In this document: in pieces, positions 1 through 8,317 of the stretch
How the letters are laid out: each line of letters opens with the position of its first letter
How positions within the stretch are numbered: position 1 is the first letter of the stretch
Assembly (NCBI GenBank): GCA_029945425.1
Contig: JAQSDV010000004.1
Coordinates: 682,436-746,435, forward strand
Reading direction: 5' to 3'
From: a bacterium
Lineage (GTDB): Bacteria > Pseudomonadota > Alphaproteobacteria > Micavibrionales > UBA2020
Length of the DNA stretch: 64,000 nt
The notes under the pieces: model-generated
What the model was told of the DNA's origin: nothing
Databases searched by the model: none
What the model saw: the letters and a program-made list of their open reading frames with translations, nothing else
Made by a program: the position numbers and the translations under genes

Positions 1-23
1 AATTGGACAAGGGGTTGAAACCG

Positions 24-548
24 ATGTTTGGCTTTAGCGACAAAAGCAAGATGAAAGCCGCCCGCGTCGGGGCACGGGAAAAAATCCGCCTCGCGCAGGA
101 AATTGCCGCGAAGGGTGGCAACGCGGTGCTCTCCAAGAAGGAGGGCAAGGAAACCAGCCCTGCAGTCACAGTCTTCGCAATCTACATCATGGCCTGTGCC
201 GTCTGCTGGATGGTGAGTGAAAAGTATATTTCCAGCGGCGGTGGGCTTGCGCTGCGTCTCGGCTGGGATTCGCTCGACGACGTCCTTTTCAAGAAAAACA
301 ATATCAATGTCACCGGCACCGAAGTGCTGGATTACGCCTTGCTGATCGCAATCCGCGGATTGGCCTTGCTGATCGCGGCTGGCGTTGTTCCCTTTGTCGC
401 CCTTGTCGTCCAGAAATCACTCGACGCGGCGCAGATGAACCCGTTCCGTACCGTCTGGGGCACGCCGATCGGCATCCTGCTTGTCATCATCGGCGTAAAG
501 GAATATTTCGGCCCGCTCCTGCTGGAAGTTTTCGGCGTCTTCAACTGA
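24..548 (+). CDS. Small multi-pass membrane protein, unknown function
   Basis: I do not recognise this 174-residue protein. Its first ~50 residues are charged and probably cytoplasmic. Three hydrophobic segments follow, at about residues 48-68, 103-130 and 145-170, so it should sit in the inner membrane. I chose the ATG at 24 because AAGGGG lies nine bases upstream; an in-frame TTG at 3 would add seven residues and has no room for a ribosome site in the window. It lies 30 bp before the TerC-family gene on the same strand and may share its transcript. Nothing visible points to a substrate or partner. Confidence 0.7.
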   Translation: MFGFSDKSKMKAARVGAREKIRLAQEIAAKGGNAVLSKKEGKETSPAVTVFAIYIMACAVCWMVSEKYISSGGGLALRLGWDSLDDVLFKKNNINVTGTEVLDYALLIAIRGLALLIAAGVVPFVALVVQKSLDAAQMNPFRTVWGTPIGILLVIIGVKEYFGPLLLEVFGVFN

Positions 549-578
549 TCAAGAACCAACCTTAAAAAAAGGATATCC

Positions 579-1664
579 ATGGAAAACGATCTTTCCCTGC
601 TCGGCAGCCAACCAATCTGGGTATGGGGCATTTTCTTTGCTATTTTCCTGGGCGTCCTCGTCTTCGACCTGAACGTGGTCAATAAAAAGGACCATGTGTT
701 CGGCGCAAAAGAAAGCCTTCGCCTCTCCGCCCTTTACGGCATCATCGCGATGCTGTTCAGCGGGTTGATCTGGCTGCTGCCCACGGGCGGCGCGACCAAT
801 GCGGGCCTTTTCGTCACGGGTTATCTGGTCGAACTGTCCCTTTCCATGGACAACATCTTCGTCATCTCCCTCGTGCTCAGCTACTTCGCCGTGCCGAAAC
901 AATACCAGCACCGCGTGCTCTTCTGGGGCATCATGGGCGTGATCGTGATGCGCGGCCTGATGATCGGTGCGGGTTCCGCCATCGTGCAGGAATTCGAATG
1001 GGTGCTGCTGCTGTTCGCGCTGTTCCTTGTCTATACCGGCGCGAAAATGCTGCTCATGGACGACGAGGACGAAGAACAGGATTTGTCCAAGAACGCCGTC
1101 GTGAAATTCTTCAAGAAAAACCTGCGCGTGACCGACGAATACCACGGCCATGACTTCACCGTCCGCAAAAAGGACAAGGCCGGCAAGATGGTGTTGTTCG
1201 CAACGCCACTGTTGCTGGCGCTGTGCGTGGTCGAGGTGGTCGACGTGGTTTTCGCGGTGGACAGCATCCCCGCGATCCTCGCGATCACGCAAGACCCCTT
1301 TATCGTCTACACCAGCAACCTGTTCGCCATCATGGGCCTGCGCGCGCTTTATTTCGCGCTCTCGGCGATGCTCGACCGTTTCCAGTACCTCAAATTCGCG
1401 CTGTCGCTGGTGCTGGTCTTCATCGGCCTGAAGGTCCTGATCGGCAAGGGGCCGGAACAAATCGCCGTCTGGCTGCAGGATTCACATCCTGATCTTGCCA
1501 ACACCATCGGCGGCTACGCCTTCCACATGCCGCCTTGGGTATCCTTGCTCCTGACCGTCGGCACGCTGGTGGCTGGCGGCGTGTTCTCGTTCATGAAGAC
1601 CAAGCATGACGAGCATGCCGACAAGAAAGCCCCGAAGAAAATCGCGGCGAAGAAAAAAGACTAA
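579..1664 (+). CDS. TerC-family integral membrane protein
   Basis: This 361-residue protein has many transmembrane helices and both acidic membrane motifs of the TerC/Alx family: ELSLSMDNIFVI near residue 88 and VDVVFAVDSIPAILAI near residue 220. Members are linked to tellurite resistance and to manganese or metal-ion homeostasis, probably as metal exporters, in the inner membrane. A soluble loop rich in Asp/Glu/Lys lies near residues 155-205. The C-terminus is a Lys/Ala/Pro tail (APKKIAAKKKD) outside the family core. The ATG at 579 is preceded by AAGGAT. No tellurite genes flank it, so a general metal role is more likely than a ter operon role (inference). Confidence 0.9.
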   Translation: MENDLSLLGSQPIWVWGIFFAIFLGVLVFDLNVVNKKDHVFGAKESLRLSALYGIIAMLFSGLIWLLPTGGATNAGLFVTGYLVELSLSMDNIFVISLVLSYFAVPKQYQHRVLFWGIMGVIVMRGLMIGAGSAIVQEFEWVLLLFALFLVYTGAKMLLMDDEDEEQDLSKNAVVKFFKKNLRVTDEYHGHDFTVRKKDKAGKMVLFATPLLLALCVVEVVDVVFAVDSIPAILAITQDPFIVYTSNLFAIMGLRALYFALSAMLDRFQYLKFALSLVLVFIGLKVLIGKGPEQIAVWLQDSHPDLANTIGGYAFHMPPWVSLLLTVGTLVAGGVFSFMKTKHDEHADKKAPKKIAAKKKD

Positions 1665-1692
1665 GCTGCAATATTCATAAGCATTGAAATAT

Positions 1693-1759
1693 AATTCGGC
1701 GGATATGAAAACATATCCGCCGAATTGCTTTGTATTCCGCGCGTAAAGATTCTTTACGC
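1693..1759 (+). terminator. Two consecutive perfect hairpins after the TerC gene
   Basis: The first hairpin pairs AATTCGGCGGATATG (1693-1707) with its exact complement at 1712-1726 around an AAAA loop. The second pairs GCGTAAAG (1741-1748) with CTTTACGC (1752-1759) and is followed by a T-rich run (CTTTGTTCTTTT). The second has the form of a rho-independent terminator for the upstream gene; the first, with 15 perfect pairs and no U-tract, may be a stabiliser, a second terminator or a protein-binding site. A third weaker stem with an AAAAA/TTTTT base lies at about 1822-1864, so the leader of the thiolase gene is unusually structured. Confidence 0.6.
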
Positions 1760-1911
1760 CTTTGTTCTTTTGCAGCTTTACGGCAAGGAATCATTGTTTC
1801 ATACTCCACGGATACAAAAAAACGGCGCTGCTTTTTCTGGGGAAACAGGGGGGCAAAAAGCCGTCAGGGGTGTGGCCAAATTCAACGCGTTTTAACAAAC
1901 GAGGCCATGAA

Positions 1912-3087
1912 ATGACTGAGTCTAAAAAAGTTGTAATCGCAGGTTACGTCCGCTCTCCCTTCACGCCCGCCAACAAGGGCGAGCTTGCCGGCGTGCGCGC
2001 CGACGATTTGATGGCCCAGACCGTTTCCGGCCTGATCGCGAAAACCGGCGTTGACCCGAAACTGATCGACGACCTGAAACTCGGCTGCGCAATGCCCGAA
2101 GGCGAACAGGGCCTCAACATGGCGCGCCTCGTGGTGCTGCAGGCTGGCCTGCCGACCGAAATCGGCGGCGTCACCATCAACCGTTTCTGCGGATCTTCGA
2201 TGCAGGCCATTCACGACGCGGCCGGCGCAATCTCGATGGGCATGGCGGACGCGGTCATCGCAGCCGGTGTCGAGAGCATGACCCGCGTGCCGATGGGCGG
2301 CTTCAACCCGTCCCCGAACCCCGAGCTGTATAAAAACGTCCCCGGTGCCTATATGGGCATGGGCGAAACCGCCGAAAACGTCGCGTCGCGCAAAAACGTG
2401 ACCCGCGCGGAACAAGAAGAATTCTCCCTGAAATCGCAGTTCAAGGCAGCCGCCGCGAAAAAAGCCGGCCTGACCGATGGCGAAATCGTCAACATCAAGA
2501 CGCCCAAAGGCAAAATCGTTTCCGAAGACGGTTGCCCCCGTCCGGAATCGACCGCAGAAGGCCTGGCGAAACTGAAACCCGCTTTCCTGCGCGAAGGCAC
2601 GGTCACCGCAGCAACCGCATCGCCCATCACCGATGGCGCGGCCGCGGTTCTGGTTTGCTCCGAAGAATTCGCGCTGAAGCACGGCCTTGAAATCCTGGCC
2701 GAAGTGAAATCCTTCGCGGTTGTCGGCCTTGATCCGGAAGTCATGGGCCTCGGCCCGATCCCTGCGACGCAAAAGGCAATGGCAAAAGCCGGCATCGACA
2801 TGAGCCAGGTGAAATTCGTTGAAATGAACGAAGCCTTCGCCAGCCAGTCGGTCGCCTGCCAGCGCGAGCTTGGCATCGCCGAAGAAAAACTCAACGTGCA
2901 TGGCGGCGCAATCGCCCTCGGCCACCCGCTGGGCGCAACCGGCGCACGCATCACGGGCAAAGCCGCACAGTTGCTGCATGATAACGGCAAGGACGGCGAC
3001 TACGCGATCTCCACCCAGTGCATCGGCGCTGGCCAGGGCATCACGACCGTGTTGAAAAAATACACGTCCGCCGCGCCCAAACCCTGA
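1912..3087 (+). CDS. Acetyl-CoA acyltransferase (thiolase)
   Basis: Thiolases cleave 3-ketoacyl-CoA with CoA to give acetyl-CoA and a shortened acyl-CoA, the last step of beta-oxidation, or run the reverse condensation. The nucleophilic cysteine is Cys93 in NRFCGSSMQAIH. The C-terminal motifs GGAIALGHPLGATGAR and CIGAGQGI supply the catalytic His and second Cys. At 391 residues it has normal family length. The start at 1912 matches family N-termini; the reading frame stays open upstream but that stretch is not thiolase-like. A short AAPKP extension ends the protein. The partner dehydrogenase/hydratase begins 30 bp downstream, which argues for a FadA-type degradative role rather than polyhydroxybutyrate synthesis (inference). 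Confidence 0.93.
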   Translation: MTESKKVVIAGYVRSPFTPANKGELAGVRADDLMAQTVSGLIAKTGVDPKLIDDLKLGCAMPEGEQGLNMARLVVLQAGLPTEIGGVTINRFCGSSMQAIHDAAGAISMGMADAVIAAGVESMTRVPMGGFNPSPNPELYKNVPGAYMGMGETAENVASRKNVTRAEQEEFSLKSQFKAAAAKKAGLTDGEIVNIKTPKGKIVSEDGCPRPESTAEGLAKLKPAFLREGTVTAATASPITDGAAAVLVCSEEFALKHGLEILAEVKSFAVVGLDPEVMGLGPIPATQKAMAKAGIDMSQVKFVEMNEAFASQSVACQRELGIAEEKLNVHGGAIALGHPLGATGARITGKAAQLLHDNGKDGDYAISTQCIGAGQGITTVLKKYTSAAPKP

Positions 3088-3117
3088 TTTTTATTTTTCC
3101 TCTGAAAGGAAACTGAC

Positions 3118-5778
3118 ATGGCTATTAAAAAAGCAGCGGTCATCGGCGCGGGCGTCATGGGGGCGGGCATTGCCGCCCACCTCGCCAATGCCGGTTACGA
3201 AGTCGAACTTCTTGACCGCGTCGACCCGAAAAACCCCGGCAACCGCACCGCCATCGCGGAAGGCGCCGTTGAAAAACTGCTGAAGACGAATCCTGCGCCC
3301 CTGATGCACAAGAAAAACGCGCGCAAGATCCGCCCCGGCAACACCGAAGACAACATGGACCGTCTGAAGGACGTCGACATCATCATCGAAGCCGTCTTCG
3401 AAGATCCCAAGGTGAAATCCGACATCTTCAAGAAAATCGACGCGAACCGCAAACCCGGCTCCATTGTCGCGTCCAACACCTCGACGATCCCGCTGAAAGA
3501 CCTGATCGCCGACCAGTCGGATGCGCTCAAAAAAGATTTCGTCATCACCCACTTCTTCAACCCGCCGCGCTACATGCCGCTGCTGGAACTGGTGACCTCC
3601 GAACACAACGACCCCGCGATGGTCGCGGACCTGACCCGCTTCCTCGATGAAAAACTGGGCAAGGGCGTCGTGCATTGCAACGACACCCCCGGCTTCATCG
3701 CGAACCGCATCGGCACCTTCTGGATTCAAAGCGCAATTAACGAAGCAATTTCGCGCAAGATTTCCGTGGAAGAAGCGGATGCGATCGTCGGCAAGCCCAT
3801 GGGCGTGCCGAAAACCGGCATCTTCGGCCTCGTCGACCTCGTCGGCCTCGACCTGATGCCCCACATCTCGAAATCCCTCGTGGGCTCGCTGCCTGCGGAG
3901 GACGCGTATGTGAAAGCGAACCGCACGCATCCCGTGATCGATACCATGATCAAGGAAGGTTATACGGGCCGCAAAGGCAAAGGCGGTTTCTATCGCCGCG
4001 ATGAAAACAAGAACGACTTCGCAGTTGATCTTGAAACCGGCGCGCTGCACCCGAAGAACAAGGTTGTGCCCGCGAAATCGACTTTCGCAAAGGCATCGAC
4101 CGCCATCGGCCGCGTGCTGTCCGCCCCCTTGAAACTGTTCTCCAAGAAAAAAGAGACCAGCGACCGCCAGAAGCCGATCGAGCTGGAAATCCTCAACGCC
4201 TCCAAAAAAGGCGGCTTGCGCGCACTGGTCGAACATGACGACAAATACGGCGAATATGCATGGTCGGTGATCAAGCAGACGCTCGTCTATTCCCTCAACC
4301 ACGCGCATACGGTTGCAGGTTCCATCTATGACGTCGATCAGGGCATGAAGCTCGGCTACAACTGGAAAAACGGCCCGTTCGAGATGCTCGACAAACTGGG
4401 CACCGATTACTTCATCAAGCGCCTTGAAAAAGACGGCGACCCCGTTCCCGAACTGCTGAAAAAAGCGGCCGGCAAGACGTTCTATAAAAACATCGACAAC
4501 AAGCTCAATATGCTCAACAAAGACGGCGAGTATGTGGAAGTCAAACGCCCCGAAGGCGTTTTGTTGCTGTCCGACGTGAAACGCGACAAGAAAAACCTTG
4601 TGGCGAAAAACATGTCGGCATCGCTCTGGGATATCGGCGACGGCGTCATCTGCCTCGAATTCCATTCGAAAATGAACTCGCTTGATTTCATGTCACTCGG
4701 CATGATGAACAAGGCGGCGGACATCATCGAAAACGGCGGCAAGCCGGGTGGCAAGTTCAAGGCGCTGGTCGTCCACAACGAAGCGGATGATTTCTCCGTC
4801 GGCGCAAATATCGGCGTCGCGCTCTATGCCGCAAAAGCCAAGCAATACTGGCTGGTCGAGAAAATGGTGAAGATGGGGCAGGATACCTACAAACGCCTCA
4901 AATACGCCAATTTCCCCGTCGTGTCGGCGCCCGCCGGCAAGGCACTGGGCGGCGGCTGCGAGATTCTGCTGCACAGCCATCACGTGCAGGCGCATGCCGA
5001 AACCTATCCGGGCCTCGTCGAAGTCGGCGTCGGCCTGCTCCCCGCCTGGGGCGGCTCGACCGAGCTGATGACCCGCGCAAAACAGAACAAGCGCCTGCCG
5101 GGCGGCCCGATGCCGGCTGTGGGTGCTGTGTTCGAAACCATCTCGACCGCGAAAGTCGGCCTCTCGGCCTTCGAAGCAAAAGACATGGGTTATTTCCGCG
5201 AAACCGACGGCGTGACGATGAACAAATCGCGCCTGCTGGCCGATGCGAAGAAGAAAGCGCTGGAGCTTAGCGTCGACTTCAAGCCCGAAGTGCCGTTCAA
5301 CATGACGCTGCCCGGTGCATCCGGCGCTGCGGCATTGTCGATGGCGGTCGATGGCTTCTTCCTCAAGGGCCAGGCGACGTCGTATGACGTGATCGTGTCC
5401 GACAAGGTCGGCAAGGTGTTGACGGGCGGCGATCTCGCCGGTCCCGGCGTTGTGGTCACGCAGGATTACTTGCGCGAACTGGAACGCAAACACTTCATGG
5501 AACTCGTCCACGACAAGCGCACCATGGCACGCATCGAAACCATGCTGAAAACCGGCCGTCCGTTGCGCGAAACGCCGCTGAAGGGCCAGACCGCCCAGAA
5601 GCTGCGCGAAGACGCAGACCGTCCGGGCTTCATCGCACGCGCGATCACCAACCCGATCAAGGGCGTGTTCAACAAACTGACGCATAAAGCGGTCAACGAC
5701 AACACGACCGCGCTGGAGCGTGACACCAAGGCCAAAGTGAACTGGCCGAACGTGACCCCGCCCAAAAAGACGCCGTAA
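3118..5778 (+). CDS. 3-hydroxyacyl-CoA dehydrogenase / enoyl-CoA hydratase fusion
   Basis: This 886-residue protein carries out the hydration and NAD-dependent dehydrogenation steps of beta-oxidation. The order is dehydrogenase first, as in Bacillus FadN, not hydratase first as in E. coli FadB. The NAD site GAGVMGAGIAAHLANAGYEV is at residues ~9-28, the catalytic-His region HFFNPPRYMP at ~142-151, and HAD C-terminal domains at ~185-480. A crotonase domain follows at ~500-720 (GKALGGGCEILLHSHHVQAH). The last ~170 residues resemble a C-terminal helical segment and end in a Lys/Pro-rich stretch. An AAGGA ribosome site precedes the ATG. It forms one unit with the thiolase and is closed by a terminator. 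Confidence 0.92.
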   Translation: MAIKKAAVIGAGVMGAGIAAHLANAGYEVELLDRVDPKNPGNRTAIAEGAVEKLLKTNPAPLMHKKNARKIRPGNTEDNMDRLKDVDIIIEAVFEDPKVKSDIFKKIDANRKPGSIVASNTSTIPLKDLIADQSDALKKDFVITHFFNPPRYMPLLELVTSEHNDPAMVADLTRFLDEKLGKGVVHCNDTPGFIANRIGTFWIQSAINEAISRKISVEEADAIVGKPMGVPKTGIFGLVDLVGLDLMPHISKSLVGSLPAEDAYVKANRTHPVIDTMIKEGYTGRKGKGGFYRRDENKNDFAVDLETGALHPKNKVVPAKSTFAKASTAIGRVLSAPLKLFSKKKETSDRQKPIELEILNASKKGGLRALVEHDDKYGEYAWSVIKQTLVYSLNHAHTVAGSIYDVDQGMKLGYNWKNGPFEMLDKLGTDYFIKRLEKDGDPVPELLKKAAGKTFYKNIDNKLNMLNKDGEYVEVKRPEGVLLLSDVKRDKKNLVAKNMSASLWDIGDGVICLEFHSKMNSLDFMSLGMMNKAADIIENGGKPGGKFKALVVHNEADDFSVGANIGVALYAAKAKQYWLVEKMVKMGQDTYKRLKYANFPVVSAPAGKALGGGCEILLHSHHVQAHAETYPGLVEVGVGLLPAWGGSTELMTRAKQNKRLPGGPMPAVGAVFETISTAKVGLSAFEAKDMGYFRETDGVTMNKSRLLADAKKKALELSVDFKPEVPFNMTLPGASGAAALSMAVDGFFLKGQATSYDVIVSDKVGKVLTGGDLAGPGVVVTQDYLRELERKHFMELVHDKRTMARIETMLKTGRPLRETPLKGQTAQKLREDADRPGFIARAITNPIKGVFNKLTHKAVNDNTTALERDTKAKVNWPNVTPPKKTP

Positions 5779-5804
5779 TCCGCGTTTTTAAAGCGAAAAT
5801 CTGC

Positions 5805-5839
5805 AAAAACCCGCCCCCGGAAACGAGGGCGGGTTTTTT
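5805..5839 (+). terminator. Rho-independent terminator of the beta-oxidation unit
   Basis: AAAAACCCGCCC (5805-5816) pairs perfectly with GGGCGGGTTTTT (5828-5839), forming a strong GC stem with a U-tract, 26 bp after the dehydrogenase/hydratase stop codon. Confidence 0.92.
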
Positions 5840-5902
5840 CTTTATGCGTTAATGTCATGATTTAACACGGTAATTGCGCCGAATTAATCTGGTTTGGATT
5901 TC

Positions 5903-5931
5903 TTGACAAAGACGCCCAAATCCCATATTTC
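5903..5931 (+). promoter_or_regulatory. Candidate sigma-70 promoter of tRNA-Gly
   Basis: A perfect -35 box TTGACA (5903-5908) is followed after 17 bases by TATTTC (5926-5931), a weak -10. Transcription would start about 33 bases before the tRNA. The spacing and perfect -35 support it; the -10 is poor. Confidence 0.5.
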
Positions 5932-5970
5932 TCATGGGTACCCGCGCAGATAGATTCTTCTGTGCACGAT

Positions 5971-6045
<75 letters not shown>

Positions 6046-6214
6046 TTTTCTTCCAAAAACCACCGCCAAAATGCTGAATCTTGTCAGGCTTGCGCTTGCT
6101 ATCGCTTGCCCCGAATCACAATATTGTGGAAAATGACGGCCATTCGCGGTGATCCGCGAGGTGCATTAACCGGCAATCACTTTTTACGCGGGCTATTTTC
6201 GACAAGGGCAAGTC

Positions 6215-7156
6215 ATGGGCAGCACCACCTTTAAAACCGGCATCGTTTTGACGCTTCTGCTGGGCCTTATTTTCGCACATGCCACGCCCGTGACCGCAGG
6301 CCCTGTCGACTCCGTGAAAGATTTCTTCTCCGGCAAAAAGAAAAAGAAAACAGACCGCAAGACAAGCGCCGCCATGGCGGGCTGCCTTGAAGGTTCCCGG
6401 AGCGCAACCGCGCAGGGCGGCAGCGCAGGTTCGAAAGAAGCTTGCGTGCAGGGAGCCGCGCGCGGCTATCAGGCGGAGCAGGAACGCGAGCGTCAGGAAC
6501 AGGAAATGCTGCAGCGGAAAGATGCCGCCGCATTCGAATACCGCATCGACCGCGTGAACCAGCGCATCGCGGACCGCCAGCCGCGCATCGAGCGCATCAA
6601 CCTTGTGCGCAGCGGCGACGCCGAACCCGTGCCCGTCGTGCTAAACAAGAAATGCAGCAACGATCCCGAATGCCGCAAGGTGGCGGAGGAACAGGCGGCT
6701 GCGCTGCGCCCCGGCGTGCTCGGCCGCTTCTGGTACTGGCTCTTCCCCGCCAAGGCGCCCGCCGCAAAGGCCGAGCTGACCGGCATCGAATCCGATATCG
6801 CGCTGCTGAAACGCTCGATCGACGAAATCAAGGTAGAGATACAGGTGCAGGAAGACGCGTATTTTTCCGCCCGCGACGTGAAACAGAAAAGTGCGATTTC
6901 CCGCGACAAAGGCGTACTGATCTCCGAACTCAGCCAGGCAAGCCAGGCGCTGTCGATGCTTAAAACCCAGCAGGGCGAACTTGATAAAGGCTATTTCGCC
7001 TACCTCCTGATGGCGCTCGCAGCCATCGGCGGCACCATCTTCAAGAAGATCAGCGACGGCGCGGCACTGTCGATCATCGAAAACACCAAGAACATCGCCA
7101 AGACCGCCACGCGCCGCCGCAAGAAGCAGCCCGCGCGCGAACACAGCATGTATTAA
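6215..7156 (+). CDS. Exported coiled-coil protein, unknown function
   Basis: I do not recognise this 313-residue protein. It begins with a signal peptide (hydrophobic LLLGLIFA, cleavage probably after TAG near residue 29). A Lys-rich patch at ~44-50 and a Gly/Ser/Ala region with two cysteines (MAGCLEG, EACVQG) follow. Long stretches of charged heptad-like sequence at about residues 88-125 and 185-245 suggest coiled coils. A hydrophobic segment near 256-272 (YLLMALAAIGGTIF) may anchor it in the membrane, leaving a basic C-terminal tail. AAGGGCAAG precedes the ATG. It stands alone between the tRNA and the flavin-binding gene. An envelope-spanning structural role is possible but unproven. Confidence 0.75.
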   Translation: MGSTTFKTGIVLTLLLGLIFAHATPVTAGPVDSVKDFFSGKKKKKTDRKTSAAMAGCLEGSRSATAQGGSAGSKEACVQGAARGYQAEQERERQEQEMLQRKDAAAFEYRIDRVNQRIADRQPRIERINLVRSGDAEPVPVVLNKKCSNDPECRKVAEEQAAALRPGVLGRFWYWLFPAKAPAAKAELTGIESDIALLKRSIDEIKVEIQVQEDAYFSARDVKQKSAISRDKGVLISELSQASQALSMLKTQQGELDKGYFAYLLMALAAIGGTIFKKISDGAALSIIENTKNIAKTATRRRKKQPAREHSMY

Positions 7157-7229
7157 AACAAAACCGGGAACCCGAATCCCGCGCAAAAGGTTGTCAACCA
7201 GCACGTTCAATCATGCCGGAGGATTATCC

Positions 7230-7733
7230 ATGGCCAACAACGATTACCGCCCCAAGCCCACAGGCGAAAGCATCGAGCGCATCTGGGAACTTGCCGAAGA
7301 CATGCGCACCTGCATGCTGGTCACGCGCGACGGCAACCGCTATGCCGCCCGCCCGATGTCGGCGCATGTGAAGCGCGAAAGCCACGCGATTTATTTCCTC
7401 GATAAAACCAATTCGGAAAAAGAACACCAGATCGCGCAATCGCCCGAAGTCCTGCTCTCCTTCGCGGATAACGGCGGCAACAAATTCATCTCGCTGCGCG
7501 GCCGCGCGGTGGTGACGAATGACCGCGCGCTGATCAAGGAGTTGTGGACGCCGTTCTACAAGGCCTGGTGGGATTCCGAAAACGACCCCGACATCCGCGT
7601 CATCACGTTCACGCCCGATGAAGGCGAGCTGTGGGACGGCCTCAACAACATCATGGCGACCGGCGCGATGCTGGTCTCCGCCGTCACGGGCGCCAAGCCC
7701 AACCTCGGCGAAAACGCCAAGGTCGATCTCTAA
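7230..7733 (+). CDS. Pyridoxamine 5'-phosphate oxidase-like FMN split-barrel protein
   Basis: This 167-residue protein matches the general-stress branch of the PNPOx-like split-barrel fold. Recognisable parts are the N-terminal helix ERIWELAEDMRTCMLVT, the strand region YAARPMSAHV, the FLDK...KEHQIAQSPEVLLSF block and the closing ITFTPDEGELWDG segment. Relatives bind FMN or F420 and act as small flavin reductases or stress proteins; true PdxH activity is not expected at this length. GGAGGA lies six bases before the ATG at 7230. It appears monocistronic and is followed by a weak terminator hairpin. The substrate is unknown. Confidence 0.85.
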   Translation: MANNDYRPKPTGESIERIWELAEDMRTCMLVTRDGNRYAARPMSAHVKRESHAIYFLDKTNSEKEHQIAQSPEVLLSFADNGGNKFISLRGRAVVTNDRALIKELWTPFYKAWWDSENDPDIRVITFTPDEGELWDGLNNIMATGAMLVSAVTGAKPNLGENAKVDL

Positions 7734-7760
7734 AAAAATATAGACGCAAGAAATGAAAAG

Positions 7761-7784
7761 CCCCGATATTGCATCGGGGTTATT
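7761..7784 (+). terminator. Terminator-like hairpin
   Basis: CCCCGAT (7761-7767) pairs with ATCGGGG (7773-7779) around a five-base loop, followed by TTATTT. It lies 27 bp after the split-barrel gene. The U-tract is interrupted. Confidence 0.65.
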
Positions 7785-7860
7785 TCATGCGCGTTATACG
7801 GGCCCCAGCATCTGTTAATGACACCACTATTCGTTATATAATAAGGGCAGGAGAACAGCC

Positions 7861-8256
7861 ATGAACATGCCCGTCCCCGAACAATCCCTCGGTACCTCGC
7901 TCGCCCGCGGCTGGCGCGGCAAATGCCCGGCCTGCGGCGACGGCAGCATCTTCCGCGCGCATCTGAAGGTGGCGGACGCCTGCAACAAATGCGGCGAAGA
8001 ATTCCACCACCATCGCGCCGATGATTTCCCCGCCTATATTGTTATCCTGATCCTCGGCCATATCCTTGTGCCGCTCGTGATGTTCACGGAAAAGAACTTC
8101 GCGCCGCCCTATATCCTGCATGTGCTGCTCTGGCCCGTTGTTGCGGTCGCCCTGTCCTGGGTGATGTTGCAGCCGGTCAAGGGCGTGGTCGTGGCGTTGC
8201 AATGGCATATGGGCCTGCACGGTTTTGATGCCGCGCGCAAAAAACGCCTCGGCTAG
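7861..8256 (+). CDS. DUF983 family zinc-ribbon membrane protein
   Basis: The 131-residue protein has the DUF983 layout: a RGWRGKCPACGDG zinc-ribbon knuckle, a second CNKCGEEF knuckle, the HHRADDFPAY motif, and two transmembrane helices at about residues 60-80 and 85-108, ending in QWHMGLHGFD. The family is common in alphaproteobacteria and has no firm function; links to cytochrome oxidase or envelope assembly are only contextual. The ATG is preceded by AGGAGA, and a TATAAT box lies at 7837-7842 with no clear -35. The downstream gene begins 62 bp after its stop. Confidence 0.88.
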   Translation: MNMPVPEQSLGTSLARGWRGKCPACGDGSIFRAHLKVADACNKCGEEFHHHRADDFPAYIVILILGHILVPLVMFTEKNFAPPYILHVLLWPVVAVALSWVMLQPVKGVVVALQWHMGLHGFDAARKKRLG

Positions 8257-8317
8257 TATTTATGCCCGTAACCTGCATATAATGGCGTCGAGAATCATTT
8301 TTCCGGAAGCGTCATTT

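Noticed and set aside
549..5685. Long antisense frames under the TerC, thiolase and dehydrogenase/hydratase genes
   Set aside because: These are His/Gln/Arg-rich shadows caused by high third-position GC. The sense frames carry unmistakable family motifs.
6117..6128. Perfect 12-base palindrome CACAATATTGTG before the coiled-coil envelope gene
   Set aside because: It could be an operator, but a palindrome of this length is expected by chance in a window this size, and no promoter boxes are well placed around it.
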